DNA of 64,000 bases, from positions 124,001 to 188,000 of the forward strand of contig NZ_JAAOIZ010000007.1 of assembly GCF_013184525.1 (NCBI RefSeq), given 5' to 3'. This document shows positions 19,101 to 26,954 of this stretch, piece by piece (positions within the stretch are counted from its first letter, which is position 1; every line of letters begins with the position of its first letter). The notes below the pieces were generated by a model, which made no database searches, was not told the origin of the DNA, and was given only the letters and a program-made list of their open reading frames with translations. Position numbers and translations under genes: made by a program. Origin of the DNA: Chryseobacterium sp. LAM-KRS1 (lineage in GTDB: Bacteria > Bacteroidota > Bacteroidia > Flavobacteriales > Weeksellaceae).

Positions 19101-22100
19101 GCCAACATCTCTGAAAACAACACCCAGCTTTTAAGCTTTAAATCAACCATTTACGAAAGACAACAACTGGTAGACGGACAGGTTACAACCAATATTACGG
19201 AGGCAAACCGGCATAAGGTAGTGGTAGCCATTATACCTACGACTAATAAAATCAAGGATTTTTTAACCAATACCCTTACAGCAAGCACGATTATCTATGG
19301 AGATTATTATCTTCCTGCAAAAAGGGAAACCAGAATCAACAATAACTTTGCTATAACTACTTCAACCTTTGACTATTTCCATAATCCATCAGGAACAGGA
19401 GCTAATTATTATATTGGCCGTCCGAAAATTAAAGAGGATGTCGTACAGGCTTATGGTGACACCAAAAGAACCAAAGAAGAATATACCTATGAAAATAACC
19501 TGTTAAAAACACAGATCACCTGGAACAGAAATAATACCGAATCTATAACAGAAACCTATAACTATGATGCCTTCGGAAATATTACAAAAAGGGCAATAAG
19601 TAATAGTATAGATTCACGGATTCAGAGTACGGAAAACAGGTATGATCCTAAAGGCCGTTTTGTGGTAAAGAAAATGGACAATTTAGGTCTTGAAACCAAT
19701 ATTGTGTATAATGACTGGGGGCAGATTGAAAAGCAAACCGATCCATTAGGCAATACCTTAGAAAATAAATATGATGGATGGGGTAAACTCTTAACCTCTA
19801 AAACCAATCTGAGCGGAATCACTTCTTATCAATATGAGAGAGATAGTAATACTAATATTACGATGACTCAAAATGATCCTGATGGGAATATAACTAAAAA
19901 GTATACCAATAAACAAGGCCAGGAATATAAGACTTCCACTAAAGCCTTTGGACAAGGGCAATATATTTCTAAAGAAACTCAATATGATGTATTGGGTAGA
20001 AAAATCAAAGAAAGCGAACCCTATTTTGAAGGTCAATCAGCCAACCAGTGGAATAGTATTTCGTATGATGATACTGTATTTCCAGCTAAGATAACGGCGA
20101 CCTCATTCAATGGCCAGAAAGCAGAGACTTCTGTTTCAGGGCTGACCACAACGGTCAAAGAATTGAATGGCTATGAAAGAACAACCACCAAAACAACAGA
20201 TGCCTTAGGAAATGTAATTTCAAGTACTGATAAAGGAGGAACCATTCAATTTAGCTATAATGCTGCTGGTGAACAAATCAAAGCCCAATACGCTGAAAAT
20301 ATTGTCACGACAAAATATGACCCTTGGGGCAGAAAATCAGAACTTAATGATCCGTCGAATGGAATCTATAAATATGAATATAATGGTTCCGGACAACCTA
20401 AAAAGATTATTAGCCCAAAGGGAACGAAAGAATATACTTATAATAATCTAGGTCAGCTTATTTCCCAGAAAGAAATTTCTACAATGGACGGTGGGGAAGC
20501 CACTAACAAAAATATCACTTTCTCTTATGATGATAAAGGAAGGGTGATTTCAAAATCAGGAGCCTCTAAAGGTCAGGCATACAATTCCAGCATAATTTAT
20601 GATCCACATGGAAGAGTTTTATCCTCATCGGAAAGCAGCAATGGAAAATACTTTATCCAAAAAGGAATTACCTACGATGATAAAGCAAGAGTTATCTCCT
20701 ATGAAAAACAGCTCTACTCTTCTGGAGTGTTGACTAAGATACAAATAGAAAATGTCTACAATCCATGGAATGGAGAATTGAGTCAAGTCAAAGATAAAAT
20801 AACAGGTAAGGTTCTCTGGCTTCTGAATGCTACCAATGCCAAAGGCCTGGTCTTACAAGCTCGTCTGGGATCAGCGGATATTAGAAACACCTATGATGGC
20901 AATGGCTTCCTATCGGATGTCAATCACTCTTCCAAAGTAAAAGCAAGTATCTTACAGCTTTCCTACTCTTTTGATGCCATCAAAAATGAGTTGAAAAGCA
21001 GAACGACCGGAGGAGATTTTAACATCATTGAATCTTTTGATTATGATGACAATAACCGTCTGGTTAACTGGACCAATCCGGTAACAGGGGCTAAACCATC
21101 AAATAATAGGAATGCCTACGACGTAAAGGGAAGAATCACCCAAAACGATCAGGTAGGAACAATTAAGTTTGAAAACAGCCAGAAGATCTATCAACCTACC
21201 GGGATGACCCTGAATGCAGCAGGAACACAGAACTACAATAATGATTTGATTCAAAACATTGTTTATAATGAAAACAATGACCCGGTATACATCGATGGTG
21301 AAAAAGGAGATGTGGCATTCCAGTATGGATTAACCAGTATGAGGCAAAGGGTGAACTATGGCGGTAACTTTACTACTAATGGAGAAGGAAAGTTTACAAA
21401 ATTTTATAGTGAAGACGGAAGTTTTGAAGTAATTAAAGATAACGCTACAGGAAGAGAGAAACATATCCTTTACGTTGGTGGCAATCCATATGACAGCAAT
21501 ATTGTATATTTGAAAGACTATACAGAGAGCAGTGGATCTTATAAATTTTTGCATAAAGATTATATAGGAAGTATTCTGGCGATTAGTGATGAGGCAGGAA
21601 ATAAATTGGAACAAAGGCATTTTGACGCATGGGGTAACTTTACCCATCTTAAAATTGGGAATGGAGCTATTATTACCGATCAAAATGTAATTCGTAATTC
21701 ATCACTCTTAATTGAAAGAGGCTACACCAGTCATGAGCATTTTACAGAAGTGGGAATCATTCATATGAACGGAAGATTATATGATCCTCTCTTAAGAAGA
21801 TTCTTGAACGCAGATGAGAATATCCAGGACCCCACCAACACCCAGAATTATAATAAGTATGGATATGTATTGAATAATCCTTTAATGTTTGATGATCCTA
21901 GTGGAGAAGAATTGGTCACATTATTAGGGATTTCAATGTTTGCAATATGGAAAGCTGTATTTATAGGAGCTGCTGTAGGGCTGGTATCTTATACATTGAC
22001 ACTGGGACTCACAGGAAATATAGATAAATGGAGTTTTGGGGGAGCCTTAAAATCGATGTTCTTTGGCGCAGTCGGGGGTGCTGCTACCTTTGGGATAGGA

Positions 22101-22946
22101 ACTATTTTTTCCGCCGCCGCGAAAACCTTTGGTAATGCAGTATTACAAGCCGGGGCTCATGGCCTCTCACAAGGAGTATTGGGAATGGTGCAGAATAATG
22201 GCAGTGGGTTTCTTCAGGCTTTTGCTTCAGGAGCTCTGGGAAGTTTAGGGGCAGCAGGTTTTCAGAAACTTGTAGGCGATGCTGCCAACAGTACCGTGGG
22301 TACGATTGCTTTTGGAGCCTTAGCAGGAGGGATTGGATCAGAACTCACAGGAGGAAACTTCTGGCAAGGAGCCGTTATAGGTGGTATTGTTGCGGGGTTG
22401 AATCATACGTTGCATAGAAATGGCGATGATCCTACAAAAAGGAGACAACAAATTGTTAGAAAAGCAAAGGCTCATAATGGAAGTGGGGATTGGTCGTATG
22501 ATAATAAAAAAGGGCGTTTTGGCGCAGGAACCAATAAATGCAATTTATTTGTGGATGATATATTAGGAGAGGCAGGAGTTTATACTCCTGATCCTAATGG
22601 AAACCTTGCTGTGATCGGATTTGGAACACCTGTAACTGCTGGACAATGGGCAGATCCAAATTATAATATTCCAGGTTGGCAAGTTGTTAGTTCTCCACAA
22701 GCAGGGGATATAGTTGCAATTTCAGCTAATTTTTCAGATGCTACAGGTCATGTTGGTATAATGATTTCTCCTACAGAATCTATATATGCCGCGCATAATC
22801 AAGTTAAAATATCTGATTTTGGATCTAGCTCACGTCATTTTGTTAATTATCCAGGAAATAATGGATATATTTATCGAAGATATGTGGGATTACCAAGTGT
22901 TAACACAGCAATAAAATATAGCGGTTTTAAACTTTTTGGACAGTAA
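16170..22946 (+). CDS. SpvB/RHS-repeat polymorphic toxin with CHAP/NlpC-like C-terminal toxin
   Basis: 2258 residues with Sec signal MKFLYSFIISFCSVLGFSQ. Domains in order: SpvB/TcaC-like part (about 85-300, GIAGYGWSLSGITSISR); FG-GAP/VCBS calcium motifs (GDFDGDGKVD ~395, GDFDGDGVLE ~612, GDFNGDGKAD ~661, DDLDGDGRSE ~734); YD repeats (~1100-1800); Rhs core ending GRLYDPLLRRFLNADE...LNNPLMFDDPSGEE (~1860-1913); a Gly/Ala-rich pre-toxin region (1914-2082); toxin tip 2083-2258. The tip has C2124 in NKCNLFVDD and H2194 in GHVGIM, the Cys-His arrangement of CHAP/NlpC peptidoglycan amidases. The shell would hold the tip until delivery (family knowledge). The pre-toxin DNA is repeated downstream. Confidence 0.92.
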   Translation: MKFLYSFIISFCSVLGFSQTILYQQENASRTVQDPQAILLAQGFKAAADTSNPFVAKIGPATENPGGGPTDSNAGVTNPYGTTAPEGQSFHDTKGNIEVSESSQLQFTLPIALPPGIKSVAPQANLIYSSGSGNGIAGYGWSLSGITSISRTGRNMEKDGEIKGVQLDESDYYSYNGQRLILKSGEYGKDGSEYVTEKYSNIKVKSIGTITGQAWKGPLYWVITFEDGSQAWYGATTSGNSPARTPVDYNIVKWKDAQGNYISYQYTQSNNVAIISNIQWGGNENSNTAHFNTISFNYEARQLTETSYLKTQSFIQSNLLKDITVHTNGLLFKKYKILNELNSDNKYQLVKSITEQNAKQESANPIRFTYENATVKDWKESRIYDVNGDNKGINGDFDGDGKVDVLRNEGTNIILYKDVFGNNIKVPVGSLAYMNAQIWSSSTSFTIKNTQNQLLTRQGWVTLEQKTINGTLKKDLIIRGYSVNDDNQLIAEFEKTLSGDKYDYSSSNDYEYAPYPNNPSYTITLNSSLNSTLEASKELDLDGDNQSELILKITDMYCNDEVTNNPDQDQTFPIIDRKCNNNSRTMIVSLYDDMQVSHAGGGTKSLFESLAGDFDGDGVLEFISYNGSIESYKKGQNGFTATIRNISRLEGVFDRAIVGDFNGDGKADLMIPQADKSSHWNLYISNGVGFIKEVKNNLAYFTLNYETSKEGVHNTFFESGCRYATFTGQLFAADDLDGDGRSEFIATTVSFVDHSWNNHFNWENTSVSSKVFTTANSNGAPIVFTQHGPTKNFYFNQVVVPFATTTMYRDGKKVIILGKPQNCGKTDCERFIFLEANGFRDTGTYSRISSIVQGDLSTNIEYKELNPSTNPNLYASVKKEEYPYIEVNKFSGLYAVSQLLQTTNNGVRKQDFRYRGFVSHLQGRGSIGFRQTARSSWYADGFEATKIWSGVEIDPLNEGVPVKEWSIRTNNENLIFPANISENNTQLLSFKSTIYERQQLVDGQVTTNITEANRHKVVVAIIPTTNKIKDFLTNTLTASTIIYGDYYLPAKRETRINNNFAITTSTFDYFHNPSGTGANYYIGRPKIKEDVVQAYGDTKRTKEEYTYENNLLKTQITWNRNNTESITETYNYDAFGNITKRAISNSIDSRIQSTENRYDPKGRFVVKKMDNLGLETNIVYNDWGQIEKQTDPLGNTLENKYDGWGKLLTSKTNLSGITSYQYERDSNTNITMTQNDPDGNITKKYTNKQGQEYKTSTKAFGQGQYISKETQYDVLGRKIKESEPYFEGQSANQWNSISYDDTVFPAKITATSFNGQKAETSVSGLTTTVKELNGYERTTTKTTDALGNVISSTDKGGTIQFSYNAAGEQIKAQYAENIVTTKYDPWGRKSELNDPSNGIYKYEYNGSGQPKKIISPKGTKEYTYNNLGQLISQKEISTMDGGEATNKNITFSYDDKGRVISKSGASKGQAYNSSIIYDPHGRVLSSSESSNGKYFIQKGITYDDKARVISYEKQLYSSGVLTKIQIENVYNPWNGELSQVKDKITGKVLWLLNATNAKGLVLQARLGSADIRNTYDGNGFLSDVNHSSKVKASILQLSYSFDAIKNELKSRTTGGDFNIIESFDYDDNNRLVNWTNPVTGAKPSNNRNAYDVKGRITQNDQVGTIKFENSQKIYQPTGMTLNAAGTQNYNNDLIQNIVYNENNDPVYIDGEKGDVAFQYGLTSMRQRVNYGGNFTTNGEGKFTKFYSEDGSFEVIKDNATGREKHILYVGGNPYDSNIVYLKDYTESSGSYKFLHKDYIGSILAISDEAGNKLEQRHFDAWGNFTHLKIGNGAIITDQNVIRNSSLLIERGYTSHEHFTEVGIIHMNGRLYDPLLRRFLNADENIQDPTNTQNYNKYGYVLNNPLMFDDPSGEELVTLLGISMFAIWKAVFIGAAVGLVSYTLTLGLTGNIDKWSFGGALKSMFFGAVGGAATFGIGTIFSAAAKTFGNAVLQAGAHGLSQGVLGMVQNNGSGFLQAFASGALGSLGAAGFQKLVGDAANSTVGTIAFGALAGGIGSELTGGNFWQGAVIGGIVAGLNHTLHRNGDDPTKRRQQIVRKAKAHNGSGDWSYDNKKGRFGAGTNKCNLFVDDILGEAGVYTPDPNGNLAVIGFGTPVTAGQWADPNYNIPGWQVVSSPQAGDIVAISANFSDATGHVGIMISPTESIYAAHNQVKISDFGSSSRHFVNYPGNNGYIYRRYVGLPSVNTAIKYSGFKLFGQ
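22057..22415 (+). repeat. Pre-toxin direct repeat, copy A (intact, inside the Rhs gene)
   Basis: 359 bases encoding the hydrophobic Gly/Ala-rich segment ending at NHTLH, just before the toxin junction. Copy B (23549-23906) is identical apart from one missing base and about three substitutions, all of them in the last 40 bases. Confidence 0.9.
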
Positions 22947-22950
22947 TTAA

Positions 22951-23436
22951 ATGAAAAAAGTAATGGTAATTATAATAGTAGTATTGTTAGTCCTACTTAT
23001 CTACACAATACAAAGAGGAACTTTTCTAAAATACGAATACAAATATAATGTGATCAATGAAGGTGGGAAAACTATTCCTGCAAAAATATATTCAAGGACT
23101 GTTCAATCAAAAATAAGCGATAAAGAAGAAAGGGTTTATGAAATTCTTATATTTTTTGATGATAACCAAGATATGAAGTCCTACAATCCAATTTTAGTTA
23201 TTCCGAAGTACAATATGATTGGTATTGTAGATGGGGGCAAAAGAGAGTTCTTATTTTTTGGGAATACAGTTTTTCAAAAATCTGAGAAATCTAATAAATT
23301 TACTTCTTTAACAAACTCCTTGATTTTTGATGATAAACCTCCCATTGATAAAATTGTTTTCAAAGACAATGAAATTGTTTTTAATAGTTTTGAGGGACTC
23401 AAGAAATATGGAAAAAATATAACATTAAAACTTTAA
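22951..23436 (+). CDS. Membrane-anchored candidate immunity protein for the CHAP-like toxin
   Basis: 161 residues starting 4 bases after the Rhs stop. One N-terminal membrane anchor (VMVIIIVVLLVLLIYTI, about 4-20) is followed by a beta-rich domain with no cysteines, probably facing the periplasm. No family recognised. Immediate placement behind the toxin tip and a following terminator make it the cognate immunity candidate; a periplasm-facing domain suits a peptidoglycan-cutting toxin. Both points are inference. Confidence 0.72.
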   Translation: MKKVMVIIIVVLLVLLIYTIQRGTFLKYEYKYNVINEGGKTIPAKIYSRTVQSKISDKEERVYEILIFFDDNQDMKSYNPILVIPKYNMIGIVDGGKREFLFFGNTVFQKSEKSNKFTSLTNSLIFDDKPPIDKIVFKDNEIVFNSFEGLKKYGKNITLKL

Positions 23437-23449
23437 AATATCTCCCCAT

Positions 23450-23482
23450 ACTGGTACGAGCTTCTGGTTCGTACCATTTTTA
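23450..23482 (+). terminator. Intrinsic terminator closing the Rhs-immunity operon
   Basis: Stem TGGTACGA(A)/TTCGTACCA with a short loop (23452-23476) then a T-run TTTTTA, 16 bases past the immunity gene stop. Confidence 0.8.
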
Positions 23483-23487
23483 GTCAT

Positions 23488-24386
23488 AATAGTTTATTCA
23501 CTACTCACACTGGACACGGATGGAATATAGGAGCAGCTTTAAAGTCGCTGTTCTTTGGCGCAGTCGGGGGTGCTGCTACCTTTGGGATAGGAACTATTTT
23601 TTCCGCCGCCGCGAAAACCTTGGTAATGCAGTATTACAAGCCGGGGCTCATGGCCTCTCACAAGGAGTATTGGGAATGGTGCAGAATAATGGCAGTGGGT
23701 TTCTTCAGGCTTTTGCTTCAGGAGCTCTGGGAAGTTTAGGGGCAGCAGGTTTTCAGAAACTTGTAGGCGATGCTGCCAACAGTACCGTGGGTACGATTGC
23801 TTTTGGAGCCTTAGCAGGAGGGATTGGATCAGAACTCACAGGAGGAAACTTCTGGCAAGGAGCCGTTATAGGTGGTATCGTTGCGGGGTTAAATCATACA
23901 TTGCATACTCCAAAGGGACCAGGGGATGATGCTAAAGCAAAAAAGCGAGTTAAAGAATATAAGACTAATGAAGACCGGATAGTAGTTGAAAGTCTAGTTG
24001 CAGAAACTCTTTTGGAATCAACTGAAGTTGGAGAGTTTACTTTAAAGGCTGCCAGAGAAAAAGCAATAGATACATATGGAGATCACGATTTGAAAAGATT
24101 GAATGAAATTTATTCTACTATGGGAGATGTATTTGGTGAAACTAGTAAACAACTTGTTGGAAAGAGTTTTGACATAGCTAATAAATCAAGTAAAAGGTTT
24201 GATATTATTAAAGCAAAAATAGCTGCTGGATTAGGAGCAGATGTAATTAAATTACAAGCAAGAAACTTATTTTTAGAATACAGAATTCAATATTTGAGTA
24301 AGAGTATTTATTATGAATATATTCGCCCTGATCTAAAACCAAAAGGAGGAACTTTTGGAGGCGGGGGCACAAAAGGAAAATGGTAA
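23488..24386 (+). pseudogene. Displaced Rhs tip (cassette 2): frameshifted pre-toxin plus unrecognised toxin domain
   Basis: No Rhs core or signal precedes it. In one frame 23494-23625 reads FTTHTGHGWNIGAALKSLFF then GAVGGAATFGIG and further pre-toxin sequence. A missing T in ACCTTTGG (here ACCTTGG, about 23620) shifts the frame, and the rest of the pre-toxin continues in the other frame to NHTLHTPKGPGDD. The tip (about 160 residues, from 23907) is Lys/Ala/Glu-rich and helical, with DHDLKRLNEIYSTMGDVFGETSK and an end GGTFGGGGTKGKW. I recognise no catalytic motif. It may serve as a silent donor for recombination into the full Rhs gene. Confidence 0.8.
23549..23906 (+). repeat. Pre-toxin direct repeat, copy B (one base deleted)
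   Basis: 358 bases, nearly identical to 22057-22415. Upstream of it similarity falls off gradually (GGAGCC vs GGAGCAGC, AAATCGA vs AAGTCGC). Downstream it stops at the toxin junction. Confidence 0.9.
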
Positions 24387-24390
24387 AAAA

Positions 24391-24981
24391 ATGAAAAAGT
24401 TTTTATTAATACTATTAGCAAGTACCGTATCATTCGTAGCTATATGTTTTGCAGTATTTTACAGCTACAAGTCATTTGTTTTAGAAAAGCTAAGACAAAA
24501 AGATAATCATATTAAAGAAGTATGGAGCTCGCTTTACAAAGAGAGCTTGGAAAGAACACTAGTAATAGAAAATCTTATAAACATTTCAAACTGTGATAGA
24601 TCTTCTATTGACAGTACTATTGTTAAGAATAAGAGTAATAGAGATCCTAATAAAGTAGAGGAATTATGGAATTTGGAATATACAACTAACAAAGCTTATA
24701 TTCAGTTAGGGAAATGTTTCGAAGGAAAATCAAATACTAAAATCAAAACGGATTCATTAAAGCTAAATGCCGAAAAATTGAATAGAATCGTTGATGAGTA
24801 CAATGCAAATGTCCTGGATTTTAATAAGTATTATTCTATTTTCCCCAATTTTATGTTTGGTAGCCAAGAAGGCTTTAGGAGAAAAAAGTTTTTTTATCTG
24901 AAATATGGAGAAGATAATGAAGAATATTATAAACAGAAGAAGAAAACAGATAAGTGGATTGAAACAGGAAAGTGGGAATAG
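24391..24981 (+). CDS. LemA-like membrane protein, candidate immunity of cassette 2
   Basis: 196 residues from the ATG at 24391 (MKKFLLILLAS), 4 bases after the tip stop. One N-terminal membrane segment (about 4-25) precedes a helical domain that follows the LemA plan: an early KEVWSSLYKESLERTLVIENLI (W..v...l.R..LI.nL), then EKLNRIVDEYNANVLDFNKYYSIFP (E..I...R..YN..V..yN....fP) and a closing GFRRKKFFYL. LemA proteins are small membrane-anchored four-helix proteins of unclear function. Use as an immunity protein would be unusual. The LemA resemblance is from reading motifs only. Confidence 0.7.
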   Translation: MKKFLLILLASTVSFVAICFAVFYSYKSFVLEKLRQKDNHIKEVWSSLYKESLERTLVIENLINISNCDRSSIDSTIVKNKSNRDPNKVEELWNLEYTTNKAYIQLGKCFEGKSNTKIKTDSLKLNAEKLNRIVDEYNANVLDFNKYYSIFPNFMFGSQEGFRRKKFFYLKYGEDNEEYYKQKKKTDKWIETGKWE

Positions 24982-25037
24982 ATAAAACGATTGTAAGGTA
25001 GGTCAATCTCATTTTAGTCTCACTACCCCGAAGGCCA

Positions 25038-25308
25038 GAGGAATTGAATCAGAACTCACCGGAGGAAACATCCAGCAAGGACTTTGATTGGAGGGGTTGT
25101 TGCTGGATTAAATCACACATTGCATACTCCCAAAGGATCAGGAAATGGTAATAATAAACAAATTATAAAATACAAAGACAAAATAGTCCTTGGGTTTAGT
25201 TCTCCTGTAAGAAATACAGCAAACTCTATAGGAAGATGGGTTGCAGGAAAAGGAACGGAGTTTCAAATAAACTTTAAAGGTGTAAATACAATCATACATA
25301 AAACTTAA
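25038..25308 (+). pseudogene. Displaced Rhs tip remnant (cassette 3), broken pre-toxin plus short tip
   Basis: 25040-25125 is a diverged third copy of the pre-toxin end (IESELTGGN, then IGGVVAGLNHTLHTPKG). A frame change near 25080 (CAAGGACTTTGATTGG against CAAGGAGCCGTTATAGG) breaks it. The part after the junction encodes a short tip, GNGNNKQIIKYKDKIVLGFS...QINFKGVNTIIHKT, about 55 residues, and looks truncated. It cannot be a complete Rhs; it is a decayed tip. Confidence 0.72.
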
Positions 25309-25342
25309 CCAACAAGAATTTATCCTTAAAATTTTTATCAGA

Positions 25343-25735
25343 ATGAAAAAGCATTTGTTAATAGTATCATTGGGTATTTTATCTTTATTGATTATTTTTT
25401 TGATAGTAACGACTAATTACAATTTTTCTGATTTTACAGAAAAAGGACCTTCTGGATATGTATTTATTTTTGAAGGAGGCAAACAAAATAGTATAATGAA
25501 AGATGATAAACTTATCATTGATAGCGGGGCTGTAGACTTTAAATATAATAACAACTATATTACTTTTTCTGTTGATACCACTTATTCCATGAAGCCTCAA
25601 GAAGTAAGTAAATCAAAATTAGCATATTATCTTTATGATGTTAAAAAGAATGTTTTAAATAAAGAGATTGGCTTTGACGAATTAAAAAACCTAATAAAAG
25701 AAAAATCTTTGGAAGACATTGATATTACTAAATAA
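25343..25735 (+). CDS. Membrane-anchored small protein, candidate immunity of cassette 3
   Basis: 130 residues. An N-terminal hydrophobic segment (HLLIVSLGILSLLIIFLIV, about 4-22) precedes a small beta-rich domain (GYVFIFEGGKQNSIM, NNNYITFSVDTTYSM) and a Lys/Glu-rich end. No family recognised. It lies 34 bases after the cassette 3 tip, the usual immunity position, and its layout is similar to that of the gene at 22951-23436 (anchor plus periplasmic domain). Function is inference. Confidence 0.65.
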   Translation: MKKHLLIVSLGILSLLIIFLIVTTNYNFSDFTEKGPSGYVFIFEGGKQNSIMKDDKLIIDSGAVDFKYNNNYITFSVDTTYSMKPQEVSKSKLAYYLYDVKKNVLNKEIGFDELKNLIKEKSLEDIDITK

Positions 25736-26043
25736 AAGCCTTTTAGTATATCTTAGTGTAGAAGCTGTTTTCCAAGATTATCCTTGCGAAATGTTTAATT
25801 GTTTATGAGTTTTATTCTTTGAAAAAGGGTAAAAATATAAGATGCAAGTTCAGTTAAAGATAAAATCCAAAATATATAAATCTAATATGGTAGAATTTGT
25901 ATACTAAAAAATAACTCCTCATTATCGCACGAAATGAAAATCAACGAAGTCAATCCTTTTGTATGGTTGAAGAAAAGGAGGTTAGATAATAACCCTAGAT
26001 AAAGATAAAACCCTTACACCCGGCTACCACACGAACCTTTTGT
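25736..26043. other. 308-base gene-free, decayed region between tip cassettes
   Basis: All frames are interrupted within short distance. A hairpin with ACCACAC/GTGTGGT arms is at about 26026-26048, just before the next cassette, and lacks a T-run. No sequence could be joined to the Rhs pre-toxin. Confidence 0.4.
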
Positions 26044-26336
26044 GTGGTGGATAATAACAAAAACAATTGTGATACTACTGATTACATGTATGATGACAAT
26101 GGAAATGCAATATCTTCTACATCGGTAAAAATAAGTACATTCCAAGGTGGAGAAGTTAGTTCAAGCGTAGAAGGTTATGGATACAGAATAAGAACTATTG
26201 GAATCGGAGGAGCCATTTATGAGGCTGGCTGGGATGTAGCATCTATGTGAAAGCCGGGATGACAAGGAATTGGGCTAGTTTTTATGGTCGAAATGCTGTT
26301 TGGTTAGGTGCAGGAAGATTCACTATAGGAGATTAA
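26044..26336 (+). pseudogene. Frameshifted tip remnant (cassette 4)
   Basis: 26044-26250 reads NNCDTTDYMYDDNGN...GYGYRIRTIGIGGAIYEAGWDVASM and stops. A +2 frame directly after (26253-26336) continues AGMTRNWASFYGRNAVWLGAGRFTIGD before TAA, so one broken toxin-like domain seems present. The only start of the first piece is a GTG. No family recognised. The next gene, resembling DUF1493, fits as its immunity partner. Confidence 0.6.
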
Positions 26337-26363
26337 TCTATAATAATATAAACAAATAATTAA

Positions 26364-26681
26364 ATGGATACAACTGATATTGTAGTAGATTATTTTAAAA
26401 AACGTGGGTATTATAATGAAGAACTGAAATATAAAACAATTATTAATGATAAAAATGAAGATTTTATGGATATGGAATGTCTATTTGAATCTTTTTTTAA
26501 AGATTTCAATATTAAAAACAGTAATGAGTTTAATGTAAATAAGTATTTTTACAACAATTTTCTGATAGAGAAATTTTTAATAAAAATAGGAATTAAGACT
26601 AATACCATTTCTAAACCTTCAATAACAATCGCTCACATGATAGAAGTAGCAAAAAGACAGAAATGGTTTGATCCGGAATGA
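26364..26681 (+). CDS. DUF1493-like small protein, candidate immunity of cassette 4
   Basis: 105 residues, cytosolic and acidic. The pattern KNEDFMDMECLFESFFKDFNI, NKYFYNNF and SITIAHMIEVAKRQKWFDPE follows the DUF1493 plan (a D-rich helix before 'f...F.v', then a 'kYF' helix, and 'lTig.L...a..g.W' near the end). Small proteins of this type are found in polymorphic toxin loci. It begins 27 bases after the cassette 4 remnant and ends at a hairpin. Family match moderate, immunity role inferred. Confidence 0.68.
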   Translation: MDTTDIVVDYFKKRGYYNEELKYKTIINDKNEDFMDMECLFESFFKDFNIKNSNEFNVNKYFYNNFLIEKFLIKIGIKTNTISKPSITIAHMIEVAKRQKWFDPE

Positions 26682-26682
26682 A

Positions 26683-26719
26683 AAAACCAGCTCCTTGCCT
26701 TTGCGAGGAGCTAGTTTTT
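26683..26719 (+). terminator. Intrinsic terminator after the DUF1493-like gene
   Basis: Stem AGCTCCTTGC/GCGAGGAGCT (one G-U pair) with a short loop, then TAGTTTTTAT. Confidence 0.85.
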
Positions 26720-26796
26720 ATAACACAGTCATTATCATCCACAACACTGATGCTGCTCTGATAAGTAACTCGGGAAACACTGATGCTTAAGATTAG

Positions 26797-26910
26797 CTAT
26801 ATATAAATAAAGCAGGGGTTTCTGTAAATGGAGATTGGATAGGTGGTGGATTGAGATATTATTCTTCCGCTACAAGAATGACAATGAATTATTTGAATAA
26901 TTTCGGATGA
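26797..26910 (+). pseudogene. Short tip-like fragment (cassette 5 remnant)
   Basis: Open frame of about 35 codons with no start codon, containing GVSVNGDWIGGGLRYYSS and a TMNYLNNFG end. Amino-acid composition is like the other tips, and its place before an exported protein matches the tip-immunity pattern. Tentative. Confidence 0.35.
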
Positions 26911-26954
26911 CAATACACTTATATTATAGTTAATCAAATACCTCGAAGCATAAG

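Noticed and set aside
25736..26043. Additional small gene between cassettes 3 and 4
   Set aside because: All frames are interrupted and no start with a plausible product was found.
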